Source of the DNA: Burkholderiales bacterium
GTDB lineage: Bacteria; Pseudomonadota; Gammaproteobacteria; Burkholderiales; Burkholderiaceae_C
Direction: 5' to 3'
Assembly: GCA_017302655.1 (NCBI GenBank)
Contig: JAFLDE010000005.1
Location: forward strand, 32,353 to 96,352
DNA: 64,000 nt
Each line of letters starts with the position of its first letter. The first letter of the stretch is position 1. Positions 28,488 to 37,387 of this stretch are shown here, in pieces. The notes beneath the pieces were generated by a model. It ran no database searches, was not told the origin of the DNA, and was given only the letters and a program-made list of their open reading frames with translations. A program made the translations under genes and the position numbers.

Positions 28488-29948
28488 TCAACCCGCCTGG
28501 CTGAGCAGGAAGTGCGTCAGCAAGCCAACCGGGCGGCCGGTCGCCCCCTTAGCGGCGCCCCCCTTCCAGGCCGTGCCGGCGATGTCCAAGTGACCCCAGC
28601 GATATGTTCCGGCGTAGCGCTGAAGGAACTTTGCCGCCGTGATGGAGCCTCCGGCCCGCGAACCGATGTTGGCCATGTCGGCGAAGTTGGACTTCAACAT
28701 TTCGTCATAGTCGTCGTCCAAGGGCATGCGCCAGCACGGATCCAGAGCCAAGTCCCCAGCGGTGCTTAGCGATGCTGCGAGCTCGTCGTCGCTGGCGTAC
28801 ATGCCACTGCGCACGCCACCCAGCGCAATCACGCAGGCCCCGGTCAGCGTGGCCACGTCAACCACCACCGCGGGCTTGAAGCGTTCGGCATAGGTGAGCG
28901 CGTCGCAAAGGATCAATCGCCCCTCTGCATCGGTGTTCAAAATCTCGATGGTCTGACCGCTCATCGAGGTCACCACATCACCCGGCTTCACTGCTCGTCC
29001 GCTCGGCATGTTCTCGCAAGCAGGAATGAGGGCCACCACGTTCAGCTTGGGCTTGAGTTCCACGATAGCGCGCATCGCCCCAAACACGCTCGCCGCGCCG
29101 CCCATGTCGAACTTCATCTCGTCCATTTCGGCGCCTGGCTTCAGCGATATTCCACCGGTATCGAAGGTGATGCCCTTGCCCACCAGCACCACAGGCGCCT
29201 TGCCACGTGCTGCGCCGTCATAGCGCATGACGATGAATCGCAGGGGCTCGTCGGAGCCCTGGGCCACCGCCAGGAACGAGCCCATGCCCAGCTTTTCAAC
29301 TGCTCGGCGGTCCAGCACCTCGACCTTCAGGCCATGCTGCTTGCCGAGCTCACGAGCCTGATCTGCCAAGTGGCTGGGCGTGCAATGGTTGCCTGGGCGA
29401 TTGGCGAGCTCTCGCGCCAACGTCACGCCGCTGGCCACCGCCACGCCAAGGGCCAAGCCTTTGCGCGCAGCAGTGGCGTCGGCCTTGTCGACCAGCAAGG
29501 TGATGCGCTCAACCATCGGCTCCTTGCTGGCGCTGGGCTTGGTGGTTCGGTACAGATACCCTGCGTCGGAGGCAGCCAGGATGGCGTGCTCGACGTGCCC
29601 GGCTTCCAGTGCGCCGAAACCCACCAACGCGACCGCCACATGGCGCACGGCGCGCCCCTTGCACTGCGCCAGCCCGCTGGTGACGGCCGCACGGGCCGCC
29701 TTCAGACTGGTCTTGCCAGAGGCAGCTAGCACCAGACGCGGCGCCTTGATGCCAGCGACACCATGCAAGAGAAGTGCCTTGCCAGCCTTGAGGTCGAAGT
29801 CGGACAGTTTCTGTGCCTGTTTGATCGCCTGGGTCAGCGAGGGATCCAGTTGCGCAGGCAGGTTGTCTCCAGCCACCACCAAGATCAGCGCATCGGCTGA
29901 GGTGGCGCCCAGTTTGTCCAGGGAAATGGTTTGAATGCGGGCGTCCAT
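28488..29948 (-). CDS. pepA: Leucyl aminopeptidase (M17)
   Basis: 486 residues. A two-zinc cytosolic exopeptidase that removes N-terminal residues; in E. coli it also binds DNA in cer recombination and carAB control. The catalytic domain shows VGKGITFDTGGISLKPGAEMDEMKFDMGGA (metal-binding Lys and Asp) and the NTDAEGRLILCDAL signature (Asp, Glu, catalytic Arg). The start at 29948 leaves 27 bases to the divergent lptF. An AT-rich TTCATATT on the minus strand lies about 13 bases before the ATG. It is the first gene of pepA-holC-small orf. Confidence 0.95.
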   Translation of the reverse strand: MDARIQTISLDKLGATSADALILVVAGDNLPAQLDPSLTQAIKQAQKLSDFDLKAGKALLLHGVAGIKAPRLVLAASGKTSLKAARAAVTSGLAQCKGRAVRHVAVALVGFGALEAGHVEHAILAASDAGYLYRTTKPSASKEPMVERITLLVDKADATAARKGLALGVAVASGVTLARELANRPGNHCTPSHLADQARELGKQHGLKVEVLDRRAVEKLGMGSFLAVAQGSDEPLRFIVMRYDGAARGKAPVVLVGKGITFDTGGISLKPGAEMDEMKFDMGGAASVFGAMRAIVELKPKLNVVALIPACENMPSGRAVKPGDVVTSMSGQTIEILNTDAEGRLILCDALTYAERFKPAVVVDVATLTGACVIALGGVRSGMYASDDELAASLSTAGDLALDPCWRMPLDDDYDEMLKSNFADMANIGSRAGGSITAAKFLQRYAGTYRWGHLDIAGTAWKGGAAKGATGRPVGLLTHFLLSQAG

Positions 29949-29963
29949 AATTCCAGTGCTGAA

Positions 29964-29969
29964 TATGAA
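29964..29969 (+). promoter_or_regulatory. -10-like TATGAA 6 bases before the lptF start
   Basis: TATGAA followed by CGCGGC and the ATG at 29976. It is weaker than the other members of the set, but the spacing is the same. Confidence 0.3.
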
Positions 29970-29975
29970 CGCGGC

Positions 29976-31076
29976 ATGTTATTCGATCGAACGTTTCGCA
30001 GTGAGTTGTCACGGGCCTTTGGCGTCACGCTGATCGTCCTGCTCACCATCGTCCTGACGATGGTGCTGATCAAGACCCTGAGCCTTGCCGCTGGGGGGCG
30101 TATTGCCCCTCAGGATGTACTGCGCCTGCTGGGTTTCACCACGGTGGGCTATCTGCCCATCGCACTGACTTTGGCCTTGTTCGTCGCCGTGGTGGCCACG
30201 CTCGGGCGCCTGTACCGCGACTCGGAGATGGCCGTCTGGCATGCCTGCGGCGTGCCACTGCGGCATTTCATTGGGCCGGTGATGCGCGCGATCTGGCCAG
30301 TTCTCCTGGGTGTGGTCGCCATGGTGATGTTCGTTTGGCCCTGGGCCAACGAACAGTCCGCAGCGCTCAAGGACCGCTATGAGCGTCGCAGTGACCTGTC
30401 GCGAGTCGCGCCCGGTCAGTTTCAAAGTTCGCGTGACGGAAGCAAGGTCTTCTTCATCGAACGCGACGATGCCAGCGGACCGTTGGTGGGCCGCAGTGTC
30501 TTCATCCTCAGCCAGGGAGAAAAGCGGGAATCAGTGACTACCGCCGCCGAAGGTGAGATTGTTTGGAATGGCGACGACCGTGTGCTTTCGCTGCGCAACG
30601 GCCAGCGCGCTGACACCGAATTGAGCGGTCACACGCACAACTTGGCGCGGTTCGATGAGTACCGCGTGGTTGCAGATCGACATGCCGCTCGCAGTCTGGA
30701 TGAGTTGCCTCCCAAGGCAATGAGCACCCTAGAGCTGATGCGATCCCCACAGCCCCGCCATCAGGCCGAGTTGGCATGGCGCCTAGGCATGGTCATCGGG
30801 GCCGCGAACTACGCCCTGCTAGGCATCGGCCTGTCCGCCAGCAACCCTCGGCGACCAAACAGTTGGTCGCTGCTGATGGCCCTGTTGGTGTTCATCGTTT
30901 ACTTCAACCTCACCACCTACAGCCGGACCTGGGTGGAGCGCGAGCGCTTCAATGTGACGGGGGCACTGCTGCTCGTACACGGCCCGGCGCTATGGATCGG
31001 CTTGGCACTTCTGTTCTGGCGAGACGAGGCCATCCGCTTGACCAGCCGCTTGCGCCTCAAGGGAACGCCCGCATGA
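29976..31076 (+). CDS. lptF: LPS export permease LptF
   Basis: 366 residues. With LptG it forms the inner-membrane permease that, driven by LptB, extracts lipopolysaccharide for the Lpt bridge. There are six membrane segments (three before about residue 105 and three after about residue 285) around a periplasmic jellyroll. MLFDRTFRSELSRAF is the usual start; I chose the ATG at 29976 over the codon at 29931, which reads into pepA. The stop overlaps lptG by 4 bases (ATGA). Confidence 0.95.
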   Translation: MLFDRTFRSELSRAFGVTLIVLLTIVLTMVLIKTLSLAAGGRIAPQDVLRLLGFTTVGYLPIALTLALFVAVVATLGRLYRDSEMAVWHACGVPLRHFIGPVMRAIWPVLLGVVAMVMFVWPWANEQSAALKDRYERRSDLSRVAPGQFQSSRDGSKVFFIERDDASGPLVGRSVFILSQGEKRESVTTAAEGEIVWNGDDRVLSLRNGQRADTELSGHTHNLARFDEYRVVADRHAARSLDELPPKAMSTLELMRSPQPRHQAELAWRLGMVIGAANYALLGIGLSASNPRRPNSWSLLMALLVFIVYFNLTTYSRTWVERERFNVTGALLLVHGPALWIGLALLFWRDEAIRLTSRLRLKGTPA

Positions 31077-32182
31077 GGACGGTTCGGCGCCTGCTCTACC
31101 GCGACATCTTGGTGGCCGTGGCCTTTGTCACCTTGGCCTTCATGTCGCTCTTCTTTTTCATCAGCTTCGTCGAGGAGTTGGAGCGACTGCGGCGTGGCGC
31201 CCCAGCATGGCATGCCGCGCTCTTGGCTGCGCTGGAACTGCCCACTCACCTGTACGACGTATTTCCGATCATGGTCCTGATCGGCAGCGTCTTCACCCTG
31301 GCGCGGCTTGCACAGACCTCCGAGTTCACCATCCTGCGCACTGGCGGATTGGGGCCTGGCCGGGCGCTTGGCCTGCTCAGCTTGCTGGCGACGGGGTTTG
31401 CGGCTTTCACCTTTGTCGTGGGGGATTGGCTAGTTCCGTTGGCCGACCAGCAGGCAGAGCGAGCGCGTGCCTCCTGGTCCGGCGGCGTGGTGCAGCGCGC
31501 TGGCGGCGCCTGGTTGAAGGACAAGCTGGTCGATGCAGAGGGGCAGGGGCGCTGGTTCACTGTCAATGTGCAGGGCGCGAGCCTGGACGGACGGGTGAAA
31601 GGCGTCCGCCTGTTCGAATTTGATGCGCAAGGTCGGTTGGTGCAGCGCTGGTTGGCGGCCGAAGGCCGCGTGACCGGTGATGGCGAGTGGCAACTCCAGA
31701 AGGTGGAACGCACCCATTGGCCGACCGCTGGCAGCATCAAGTCGGAGGTTCAGGCCGATCAACTGTCCGCGTTGACCTGGCGCAGCAATCTGAGTCTCGG
31801 CGTCGTCAATGCCGCCCTGCTCAAGGCCAGCAACATGTCCACGCTGGAGCTCTTCCGTTACACCCGGCACCTGGCTCAGCAAGAGCAGGCCGCCCAGCGC
31901 TACGAGATTCAGTTCTGGCGCAAAGCGCTCTACCCCTTCGCATGCTTCGTGATGGCTGCCTTGGCTTTGCCCTTCGCCTACCTGCACGCTCGCAATGGAG
32001 GCATCAGTGCGCGGGTCTTCGGCGGCATCATGCTTGGCATCAGTTTTGTCTTGCTCGACTATTTGACAGGCCACCTGGGTACCCTGCAGAACTGGACTCC
32101 TTGGGTGGTGGCCTTGGCACCAAGCCTTCTGTACCTCGGCATATCCATGAGCGCCTTTGCATGGCTGGTTCGCTACCGATGA
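31073..32182 (+). CDS. lptG: LPS export permease LptG
   Basis: 369 residues. It is the partner of LptF in the LptB2FG transporter. RTVRRLLYRDILVAVAFVTLAF is the first membrane segment; five more follow in the usual 3+3 pattern around a periplasmic domain (about 110-265), with STLELFRYTRHL before the fourth. It begins inside the lptF stop (ATGA) and its own stop overlaps the cbiX start the same way. Confidence 0.95.
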   Translation: MRTVRRLLYRDILVAVAFVTLAFMSLFFFISFVEELERLRRGAPAWHAALLAALELPTHLYDVFPIMVLIGSVFTLARLAQTSEFTILRTGGLGPGRALGLLSLLATGFAAFTFVVGDWLVPLADQQAERARASWSGGVVQRAGGAWLKDKLVDAEGQGRWFTVNVQGASLDGRVKGVRLFEFDAQGRLVQRWLAAEGRVTGDGEWQLQKVERTHWPTAGSIKSEVQADQLSALTWRSNLSLGVVNAALLKASNMSTLELFRYTRHLAQQEQAAQRYEIQFWRKALYPFACFVMAALALPFAYLHARNGGISARVFGGIMLGISFVLLDYLTGHLGTLQNWTPWVVALAPSLLYLGISMSAFAWLVRYR

Positions 32183-32556
32183 ACAAGAAGCGAGGCGTTG
32201 TCCTCCTGGCCCACGGCGCGCGCAATGCTGCTTGGGCAGCTCCTTTCGAGCGCCTCGCGGCGAGCTTGCAACGCCCAAGTCGTCCCGTGTGCCTGGCGTT
32301 TCTCGAATTCATGAAACCCGACCTTCCCGGCGCTGCATCTCAGCTCGCGAAACAGGGCTGCACACACCTGCAGCTGCTGCCCTGCTTCCTGGCTGGTGCT
32401 GGGCATGTGCTGCGCGACCTGCCAATGTCGCTCGAGCATGCCAACCATCTGAATCCCGGGTTGAAGTGGACGGTTCTACCGGCTCTCGGCGAGCAGCCGG
32501 ACTTCCAGCAAGCCCTGGCTGAGGTCTGTGAGCAGATTCTGGAGCGGGGGGAATGA
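32179..32556 (+). CDS. CbiX/SirB family chelatase, short form
   Basis: 125 residues, one chelatase domain only. Short CbiX/SirB proteins insert Fe or Co into sirohydrochlorin as homodimers. The metal-binding His residues are in VVLLAHGARN (about residue 12) and FLAGAGHVLRDLP (about residue 75). The ATG overlaps the lptG stop and the stop overlaps the cysB start, each by 4 bases. Siroheme is the sulfite reductase cofactor, so pairing with cysB suggests a role in sulfur assimilation. Confidence 0.87.
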   Translation: MNKKRGVVLLAHGARNAAWAAPFERLAASLQRPSRPVCLAFLEFMKPDLPGAASQLAKQGCTHLQLLPCFLAGAGHVLRDLPMSLEHANHLNPGLKWTVLPALGEQPDFQQALAEVCEQILERGE

Positions 32557-33500
32557 ACCTGCAGCAGTTCCGCTACGTGGCCGAAGCCGCACGGCGAGGC
32601 CTGAACTTGACCGAGACCGCCAAGGCACTGCACACCTCACAGCCTGGGGTCTCGAAGGCCATTCTGGAGCTCGAAGAGGAGCTCGGAGTCGACATCTTTT
32701 CCCGCCACGGCAAACGCCTGCGCCGCATCACCGAGCCCGGCCAAGCCATCCTTCGCTCCATCGATCTCATCCTGCGCGAAGTTGCAAACCTCAAGCGCAT
32801 CGGCGAAGAGTTCTCGAGGCAAGACAGCGGGCGATTTTCCATCGCCACCACACACACGCAGGCACGTTACGTGCTGCCGCCCGTGTTGGCACGCCTGCGT
32901 CAGCAGTTCCCCAAGCTGCAGCTCAGCCTGCACCAGGGCAACCCCCGACAGGTGGCGCAAATGTTGATCGACGAAAGCGCAGTGGTCGGTCTCGCCACGG
33001 AGTCCCTGGACGAGTTCGAGGAACTGGTGACGCTGCCGTGGTACGAATGGCAGCATGTGCTGGTGATGCCCTCACATCATCCGCTGGCTGTAGTGCCGCA
33101 TGTCAGTCTGGAACATCTGGCGGCTGAGCCGCTGATCAGCTATCACCCTGCCTTCACGGGCCGCAGTCGCATCGACCGCGCCTTTGCCGCTCGACACCTG
33201 GAACCACAGATCGTGCTCGAAGCGATCGATGCGGACGTCATCAAGACTTACGTGAGAAGCGGCCTAGGTTTGGGTCTGGTCGCCGAAATGGCCGTGCGCG
33301 ATGAGCCACCCCAGGGCGGTGAGCTGGTTTGGCGCCCACTCGGACACCTGTTCGGACAGAACACTGCACGCATTGCCTTCAAGCGCGGGGTTTACCTGCG
33401 CAATCACGTGACAGCCTTTGCCGAGTTGCTCTCAGACCGTCTGAGCCCCGCCTTGCTCAAGCGAGCGCTGTCCGGCGGAAGCAGCCATTACGAGGTCTGA
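32553..33500 (+). CDS. cysB: LysR-type regulator CysB
   Basis: 315 residues. An N-terminal winged HTH (MNLQQFRYVAEAARRGLNLTETAKALHTSQPGVSKAI) and a C-terminal inducer domain with the CysB/Cbl pattern (FSIATTHTQARYVLPPVL, then YHPAFTGRSRIDRAF). In relatives it activates sulfate uptake and cysteine genes when N- or O-acetylserine accumulates. Unlike most LysR genes it is not divergent from a target but is the fourth gene of lptF-lptG-cbiX-cysB, coupled by a 4-base overlap. Its 3' end overlaps the convergent gene by 13 bases. Confidence 0.94.
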   Translation: MNLQQFRYVAEAARRGLNLTETAKALHTSQPGVSKAILELEEELGVDIFSRHGKRLRRITEPGQAILRSIDLILREVANLKRIGEEFSRQDSGRFSIATTHTQARYVLPPVLARLRQQFPKLQLSLHQGNPRQVAQMLIDESAVVGLATESLDEFEELVTLPWYEWQHVLVMPSHHPLAVVPHVSLEHLAAEPLISYHPAFTGRSRIDRAFAARHLEPQIVLEAIDADVIKTYVRSGLGLGLVAEMAVRDEPPQGGELVWRPLGHLFGQNTARIAFKRGVYLRNHVTAFAELLSDRLSPALLKRALSGGSSHYEV

Positions 33501-34246
33501 TCGGGCAACACGCTCGGCGGATTCGCTGCGCCACTGGGGTTCCAAGCCATCGACGAGGTCGTCGGCCAAGCTCCTGCATCTCCCATGCGCAACTGCAGTT
33601 GCTGTGCTTCGCGGGCTGCCACCTCGGCCAATTGCGCAAACTGGCGGATTGGTTCTAGCTGTGCTTCGGGCATCAGCGTCCGCAAGTAGAGGTTGCCGCG
33701 CTGAGTCAGCATCACAAAGGGGTGCGCCGCCGGTACCAACTCTTGGGAGGCCACAGCCAAGGCTTCGCCCAACGCACCTCCCACCCACAGGCTGGCCAGT
33801 TGCTGCGTGACCCCGCACGCGCTGAATCGTGACCTCGCCACGCGCGACTTCCACTGTTCCGCCTTGCTGAACATCACCAGCCAGCGCATTTCCTCCGGCG
33901 TGTCGGTGTCGACCCGGGTCTGCAAAGTGTCGGTGTAGGCCTCGAAGACGATGCGTTCGAGCGCATCCATCAAGTGCCGCTCAATCAGCATGACCTGAAG
34001 ATCAGCGGGAAGCTTCAGCTCCCAGCGCAACCGCAACTCAGGCCCAGTGATGTACTCGCGCTGAGGCTGCCCCCATTCGATTCGAAGCGCGCCCAGGCCT
34101 TGGCCAGGGTCATCAATGGCGAAGCCCTCGCCTTCATCCGTCAGCTTGAACTCCCCACCGCGTGAGCCCGCCCAATCAGCGATCGGCTTCCAAAGCGCCG
34201 CGCTGGCGCGAAGCTTCATCCAGTGCTTGACCTGTTTGATTACCAT
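33488..34246 (-). CDS. Conserved-looking cytosolic protein of unknown function
   Basis: 252 residues, family not recognised. No signal peptide or membrane helix. The N-terminal two thirds has mixed alpha/beta character with many charged residues and a WGQPQREYITGPELRLRWELKLP strand region; the last ~35 residues are Pro/Ser/Asn-rich and probably disordered. The start is ATG 34246 (MVIKQVKHWMKLRAS), with ATG 34219 as an alternative. It is divergent from the glutathione transferase gene (30 bases between starts) and overlaps cysB tail to tail by 13 bases. Codon usage looks like that of the neighbours. Confidence 0.72.
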   Translation of the reverse strand: MVIKQVKHWMKLRASAALWKPIADWAGSRGGEFKLTDEGEGFAIDDPGQGLGALRIEWGQPQREYITGPELRLRWELKLPADLQVMLIERHLMDALERIVFEAYTDTLQTRVDTDTPEEMRWLVMFSKAEQWKSRVARSRFSACGVTQQLASLWVGGALGEALAVASQELVPAAHPFVMLTQRGNLYLRTLMPEAQLEPIRQFAQLAEVAAREAQQLQLRMGDAGAWPTTSSMAWNPSGAANPPSVLPDQTS

Positions 34247-34276
34247 GAGCCGCGGCGCCAGACCAAAGGAGAGAAC

Positions 34277-34972
34277 ATGCTGGAAGTCTATTCTTGGCCC
34301 ACACCGAACGGGCACAAGGTGCACATCATGTTGGAAGAGTGCGCTTTGCCGTATCGCATGCATGCCATCGACATCGGCGCTGGCGCCCAGTTCGATGCCA
34401 ACTTCTTGCGCATCAGTCCCAACAACAAGATCCCTGCCCTGGTGGATCCAGACGGTCCTGATGGCGAACCGATTTCGCTCTTCGAATCGGGCGCCATCCT
34501 GCTGTACCTAGCCGGCAAGACCGGGCGCTTTCTGCCCGAGACCACACGCGGCCGCTACGAGGTCTTGCAATGGCTGATGTTCCAGATGGGCGGCGTCGGC
34601 CCCATGCTGGGTCAGGCCCACCACTTCCGCCTGTACGCTCCTGAAAAGGTTCCCTACGCAATCGACCGCTACACGAAGGAAGCCAAGCGCCTCTACGGTG
34701 TCATCAACAAGCGTTTGGGTGCGAGCCGGTACCTAGGCGGCGACGACTTCTCCATCGCCGACATCGCCACCTGGCCGTGGCTGCGATCCTGGAAGAACCA
34801 AGGCGTCGAGTTGGGCGAGTACCCGCACCTCAAGGGCTGGTTCGACGAAATAGACGCGCGGCCCGCAGTACGCCGGGGCGTGGCAGTCCTGGCGGACCAG
34901 CGCAAGCCCATCGTCAACGACGACAAGGCCCGCGAGGTGCTATTCGGCGATCGCCAAATGCGGCAGCGCTGA
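34277..34972 (+). CDS. Glutathione S-transferase family protein (YfcG/Ure2-like)
   Basis: 231 residues. The thioredoxin-fold N-terminal domain begins LEVYSWPTPNGHKVHIMLEE and has the cis-Pro glutathione-binding motif NNKIPALVD and FESGAILLYLA; the helical C-terminal domain includes the N-capping box region YLGGDDFSIADIATWPW. The TPNG in place of the Ser/Tyr/Cys dyad is typical of nu-class YfcG-like enzymes, which act as disulfide-bond reductases with two glutathiones. AAAGGAG gives a strong ribosome site before ATG 34277. Confidence 0.9.
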   Translation: MLEVYSWPTPNGHKVHIMLEECALPYRMHAIDIGAGAQFDANFLRISPNNKIPALVDPDGPDGEPISLFESGAILLYLAGKTGRFLPETTRGRYEVLQWLMFQMGGVGPMLGQAHHFRLYAPEKVPYAIDRYTKEAKRLYGVINKRLGASRYLGGDDFSIADIATWPWLRSWKNQGVELGEYPHLKGWFDEIDARPAVRRGVAVLADQRKPIVNDDKAREVLFGDRQMRQR

Positions 34973-34979
34973 CAGGCAC

Positions 34980-35056
34980 TGGCCCGACGGGAGGGACTCG
35001 AACCCCCGACCTGCTGCTTAGAAGGCAGCTGCTCTATCCGGTTGAGCTACCGTCGG
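34980..35056 (-). tRNA. tRNA-Arg (anticodon TCT)
   Basis: 77 nt with encoded CCA. Acceptor CCGACGG/CCGTCGG, D arm GCTCAACCGGATAGAGC, anticodon stem GCTGC/GCAGC with loop CTTCTAA (anticodon TCT, reading AGA/AGG), T-loop TTCGAGT. It lies 8 bases behind the convergent glutathione transferase gene. Confidence 0.96.
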
Positions 35057-35065
35057 CCGTAGAGA

Positions 35066-35094
35066 AAGCAAAGAGGCCCGCAGCGCGGGCCCCC
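35066..35094 (-). terminator. Intrinsic terminator after the OPT transporter gene
   Basis: GGCCCGC-GCT-GCGGGCC followed by TCTTTGCTTTC on the minus strand, between the transporter stop (35114) and the tRNA-Arg(TCT). Confidence 0.75.
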
Positions 35095-35113
35095 GTCATT
35101 GTGCAGCGTCGCC

Positions 35114-37102
35114 TCAGGCGAGCATTACGTTGATGATGGCGTTGCCGATGCCCATCAGCGCGGCGCCTGAGATCAGACCGGCACAGATTGGCTCCAGGCC
35201 CTCGACCCAGATGTTGTGGCCCTTGGTGCCCGGCGTCTTGTGCTTCTTTCCCATCAGCCAGAACAGCAGTGCGCCGACGAACATCGCCAGCACCGACTCG
35301 GGCGGCAGCACCACACCGAGGCCGATGGCCACGGCGGACAGGCCGAACTTGCCCTTGCTCTTGATGCGCAGCACTTCGATGACCACGGCAGCCACGGCTG
35401 CCAGGCCCATCGAGATCAGTGCCGAGGTCGGCAGGCCCTTCAGGCCCTTGGCGATGATCTCGGCAACGCCCTTCCACTGCAGCGCGGCCGGCATGGCGAA
35501 CTGGTCGCTGACGATGGTGCCGACCGAGCGCACGCCGTTGGCGTCCGGCTGCAGGAAGAGCAGGAAGAACAGCGGCACGCAGAACACCACGCCGGCCAGG
35601 TTGCCGATCACATGGCCGATGGCCTGGTGGCGCGGCTTGCCACCCAGCATGTAGCCGGGCTTGATATCCGAAAGCAGGTTGGCCGCGTTCGACGCGATCT
35701 CCGAGGTCATGGCAGCCGGCAGCAGGTTAGAGCCTGGGTTGCTGCGGTCAATTGCGCCCATCGTGAATTGGGTGATCTTGGCCATCGAGCCGGTCGGGGT
35801 CCAGGAAGTCAGCGCCATCGAGTTCGTGCAGATCAGGGTCAGCACGAAGATCAGCGGCAGCGAAACCAGCGCGATCCAGAACGGCACGCCAAAGAACAGG
35901 TGCGTCACATAGGAGCCGAGCACCGAGAACACCGGCACGCCGATGTAGCTGATCCAAAGCGGCACTTCGATGTGCTTGAGCACGTCGGTTCCGGCTGCAG
36001 CGCCCTTCTTCTTACCGGCGAAGGCCTTGAAAGCGGCGGTGAAAATCTCTGGCTTCGCGGCCAGGCTGACCAGTGCGCCGACGACCATCATGGTGACGCC
36101 CCACCACAGAGACCACTGGTTGACGATTTCCGAGCGGCTCAGCGCGATCAAGCTGCCGTCGGCCGCCACGCGCGGCGCGATGTCGCCGGCCTGGATCATC
36201 ATCGGCGCGAGCACGACGAAATTGATGAAGGCGCCCAGCAAGCAGGAGGTGGCCACGGCGATGCCCATCAGGCCGCCGACGCCGATCATGGCGGCGTCCA
36301 GCGTGACGCGCAGGCCAAGCTGGCGGACATCGGTCCCGAGAATCGTTGGGATCATGCCCTCGACCTTGCTGGCCCATTGGTAGTAGTAGTGGTCCAGGCG
36401 TTCGTGCAGATGCCAGGGTTCCTTCAAGCCGGCCCATTTGTCCATGGCCAGCAGCTTGAACTGCACCAGCTTCATCCAGCCGTCGCTGACGATGGCCTGG
36501 TAGATCGCCGTGGCGCCACCGACGATGCCCAGCAGCTTGGCCTTGAACACGCCGTCGGCGCCTTCGCCGTGGTACAGGGAGTCGAGCACGACGCCGCAGG
36601 CGCGGCCTTCAGGGAACGGCGCCTGGTCCTCATTGATGAACTTGCGCTTCATCGGAAACGCCAGCAGCACACCGATGGCCGAGACGATGAAGATCCAGAC
36701 CATCAGCTGCCACCAGGTCGGGATGACGCCTGTGACCAGCATGTAGGCGACCAAGCTGGAGTACAGCGGCGAGACGACGTAGCCAGCTGCGGTGGCGATC
36801 GACTGCGTGCAGTTGTTTTCCAAGATCGTGTAGTCCCGGGCCATGCCGCTGCCTGCAATGGCCCGGAACAACGCGAAGGCAAGGATCACCGAAGTGAGGC
36901 CAACGCCGATGCCAATGCCGGTCTTGGCGCCGATGTACATGCCGGTGGCCGACAGGATGCCGCCAAGCAGGAAGCCGGTCAGGCCCGAGCGCAGCGTCAA
37001 TTGCGCCATGTCTCCCTGGTAGACGTTCTCCAGCCACCAGCGGTCTTTCTGCTCGCGGCTCCAGGTCTGGACTTGTTCATCCGTGAGGTGCAAAAGCGCC
37101 AT
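35114..37102 (-). CDS. OPT family oligopeptide transporter
   Basis: 662 residues with about 14-16 membrane segments. The family moves small peptides or metal-chelate complexes with protons. After a short soluble N-terminus (LHLTDEQVQTWSREQKDRWW) come LTLRSGLTGFLLGGILSATGMYIGAKTGIG and ENNCTQSIATAAGYVVSP, which match the OPT signature, and FPEGRACGVVLDS after the fourth segment. Bacterial members are poorly characterised, so the substrate is open. The gene has its own terminator and GGAG upstream of ATG 37102; the upstream 5' region also holds a GGGGGGCCCACAAGGCCCCCC hairpin. Confidence 0.92.
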   Translation of the reverse strand: MALLHLTDEQVQTWSREQKDRWWLENVYQGDMAQLTLRSGLTGFLLGGILSATGMYIGAKTGIGIGVGLTSVILAFALFRAIAGSGMARDYTILENNCTQSIATAAGYVVSPLYSSLVAYMLVTGVIPTWWQLMVWIFIVSAIGVLLAFPMKRKFINEDQAPFPEGRACGVVLDSLYHGEGADGVFKAKLLGIVGGATAIYQAIVSDGWMKLVQFKLLAMDKWAGLKEPWHLHERLDHYYYQWASKVEGMIPTILGTDVRQLGLRVTLDAAMIGVGGLMGIAVATSCLLGAFINFVVLAPMMIQAGDIAPRVAADGSLIALSRSEIVNQWSLWWGVTMMVVGALVSLAAKPEIFTAAFKAFAGKKKGAAAGTDVLKHIEVPLWISYIGVPVFSVLGSYVTHLFFGVPFWIALVSLPLIFVLTLICTNSMALTSWTPTGSMAKITQFTMGAIDRSNPGSNLLPAAMTSEIASNAANLLSDIKPGYMLGGKPRHQAIGHVIGNLAGVVFCVPLFFLLFLQPDANGVRSVGTIVSDQFAMPAALQWKGVAEIIAKGLKGLPTSALISMGLAAVAAVVIEVLRIKSKGKFGLSAVAIGLGVVLPPESVLAMFVGALLFWLMGKKHKTPGTKGHNIWVEGLEPICAGLISGAALMGIGNAIINVMLA

Positions 37103-37124
37103 GGTTTCGGCTCCAGATATGCCA

Positions 37125-37147
37125 AGGGGGGCCTTGTGGGCCCCCCA
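37125..37147 (-). other. Hairpin in the OPT transporter leader
   Basis: GGGGGGCC-CACAA-GGCCCCCC type stem on the minus strand, about 20 bases before the OPT transporter start and just after tRNA-Pro in the same direction. It may end the tRNA-Pro transcript or shape the transporter leader; the tail lacks a clear T-tract. Confidence 0.45.
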
Positions 37148-37168
37148 AGCGTGGGAAAGATATGAATT

Positions 37169-37245
37169 TGGTCGGGGCGAGACGATTCGAACGTCCGACC
37201 CTCTGCTCCCAAAGCAGATGCGCTACCAGACTGCGCTACGCCCCG
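37169..37245 (-). tRNA. tRNA-Pro (anticodon TGG)
   Basis: 77 nt with encoded CCA. Acceptor CGGGGCG/CGCCCCG, D arm GCGCAGTCTGGTAGCGC, anticodon stem TCTGC/GCAGA with loop TTTGGGA (anticodon TGG), T-loop TTCGAAT. It is very close to the E. coli proM type. Confidence 0.97.
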
Positions 37246-37387
37246 ACGAAAGAGCCGCATTGTAGGCTCGCGAATGACAGGGGCTTGCACCGGGCTGCAC
37301 GCACTGACCCTTGTGCAAGAATGATCTGGCCTTCACCTGCGGGGCGAGCCGCCTTCCGGCGCACTCCATTTTTCAGCCAGGAACCCC

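Noticed and set aside
35216-37165. 649-codon open frame opposite the OPT transporter
   Set aside because: Composition (His/Asp/Gln/Arg-rich) is typical of an antisense frame; the minus-strand transporter has full family motifs.
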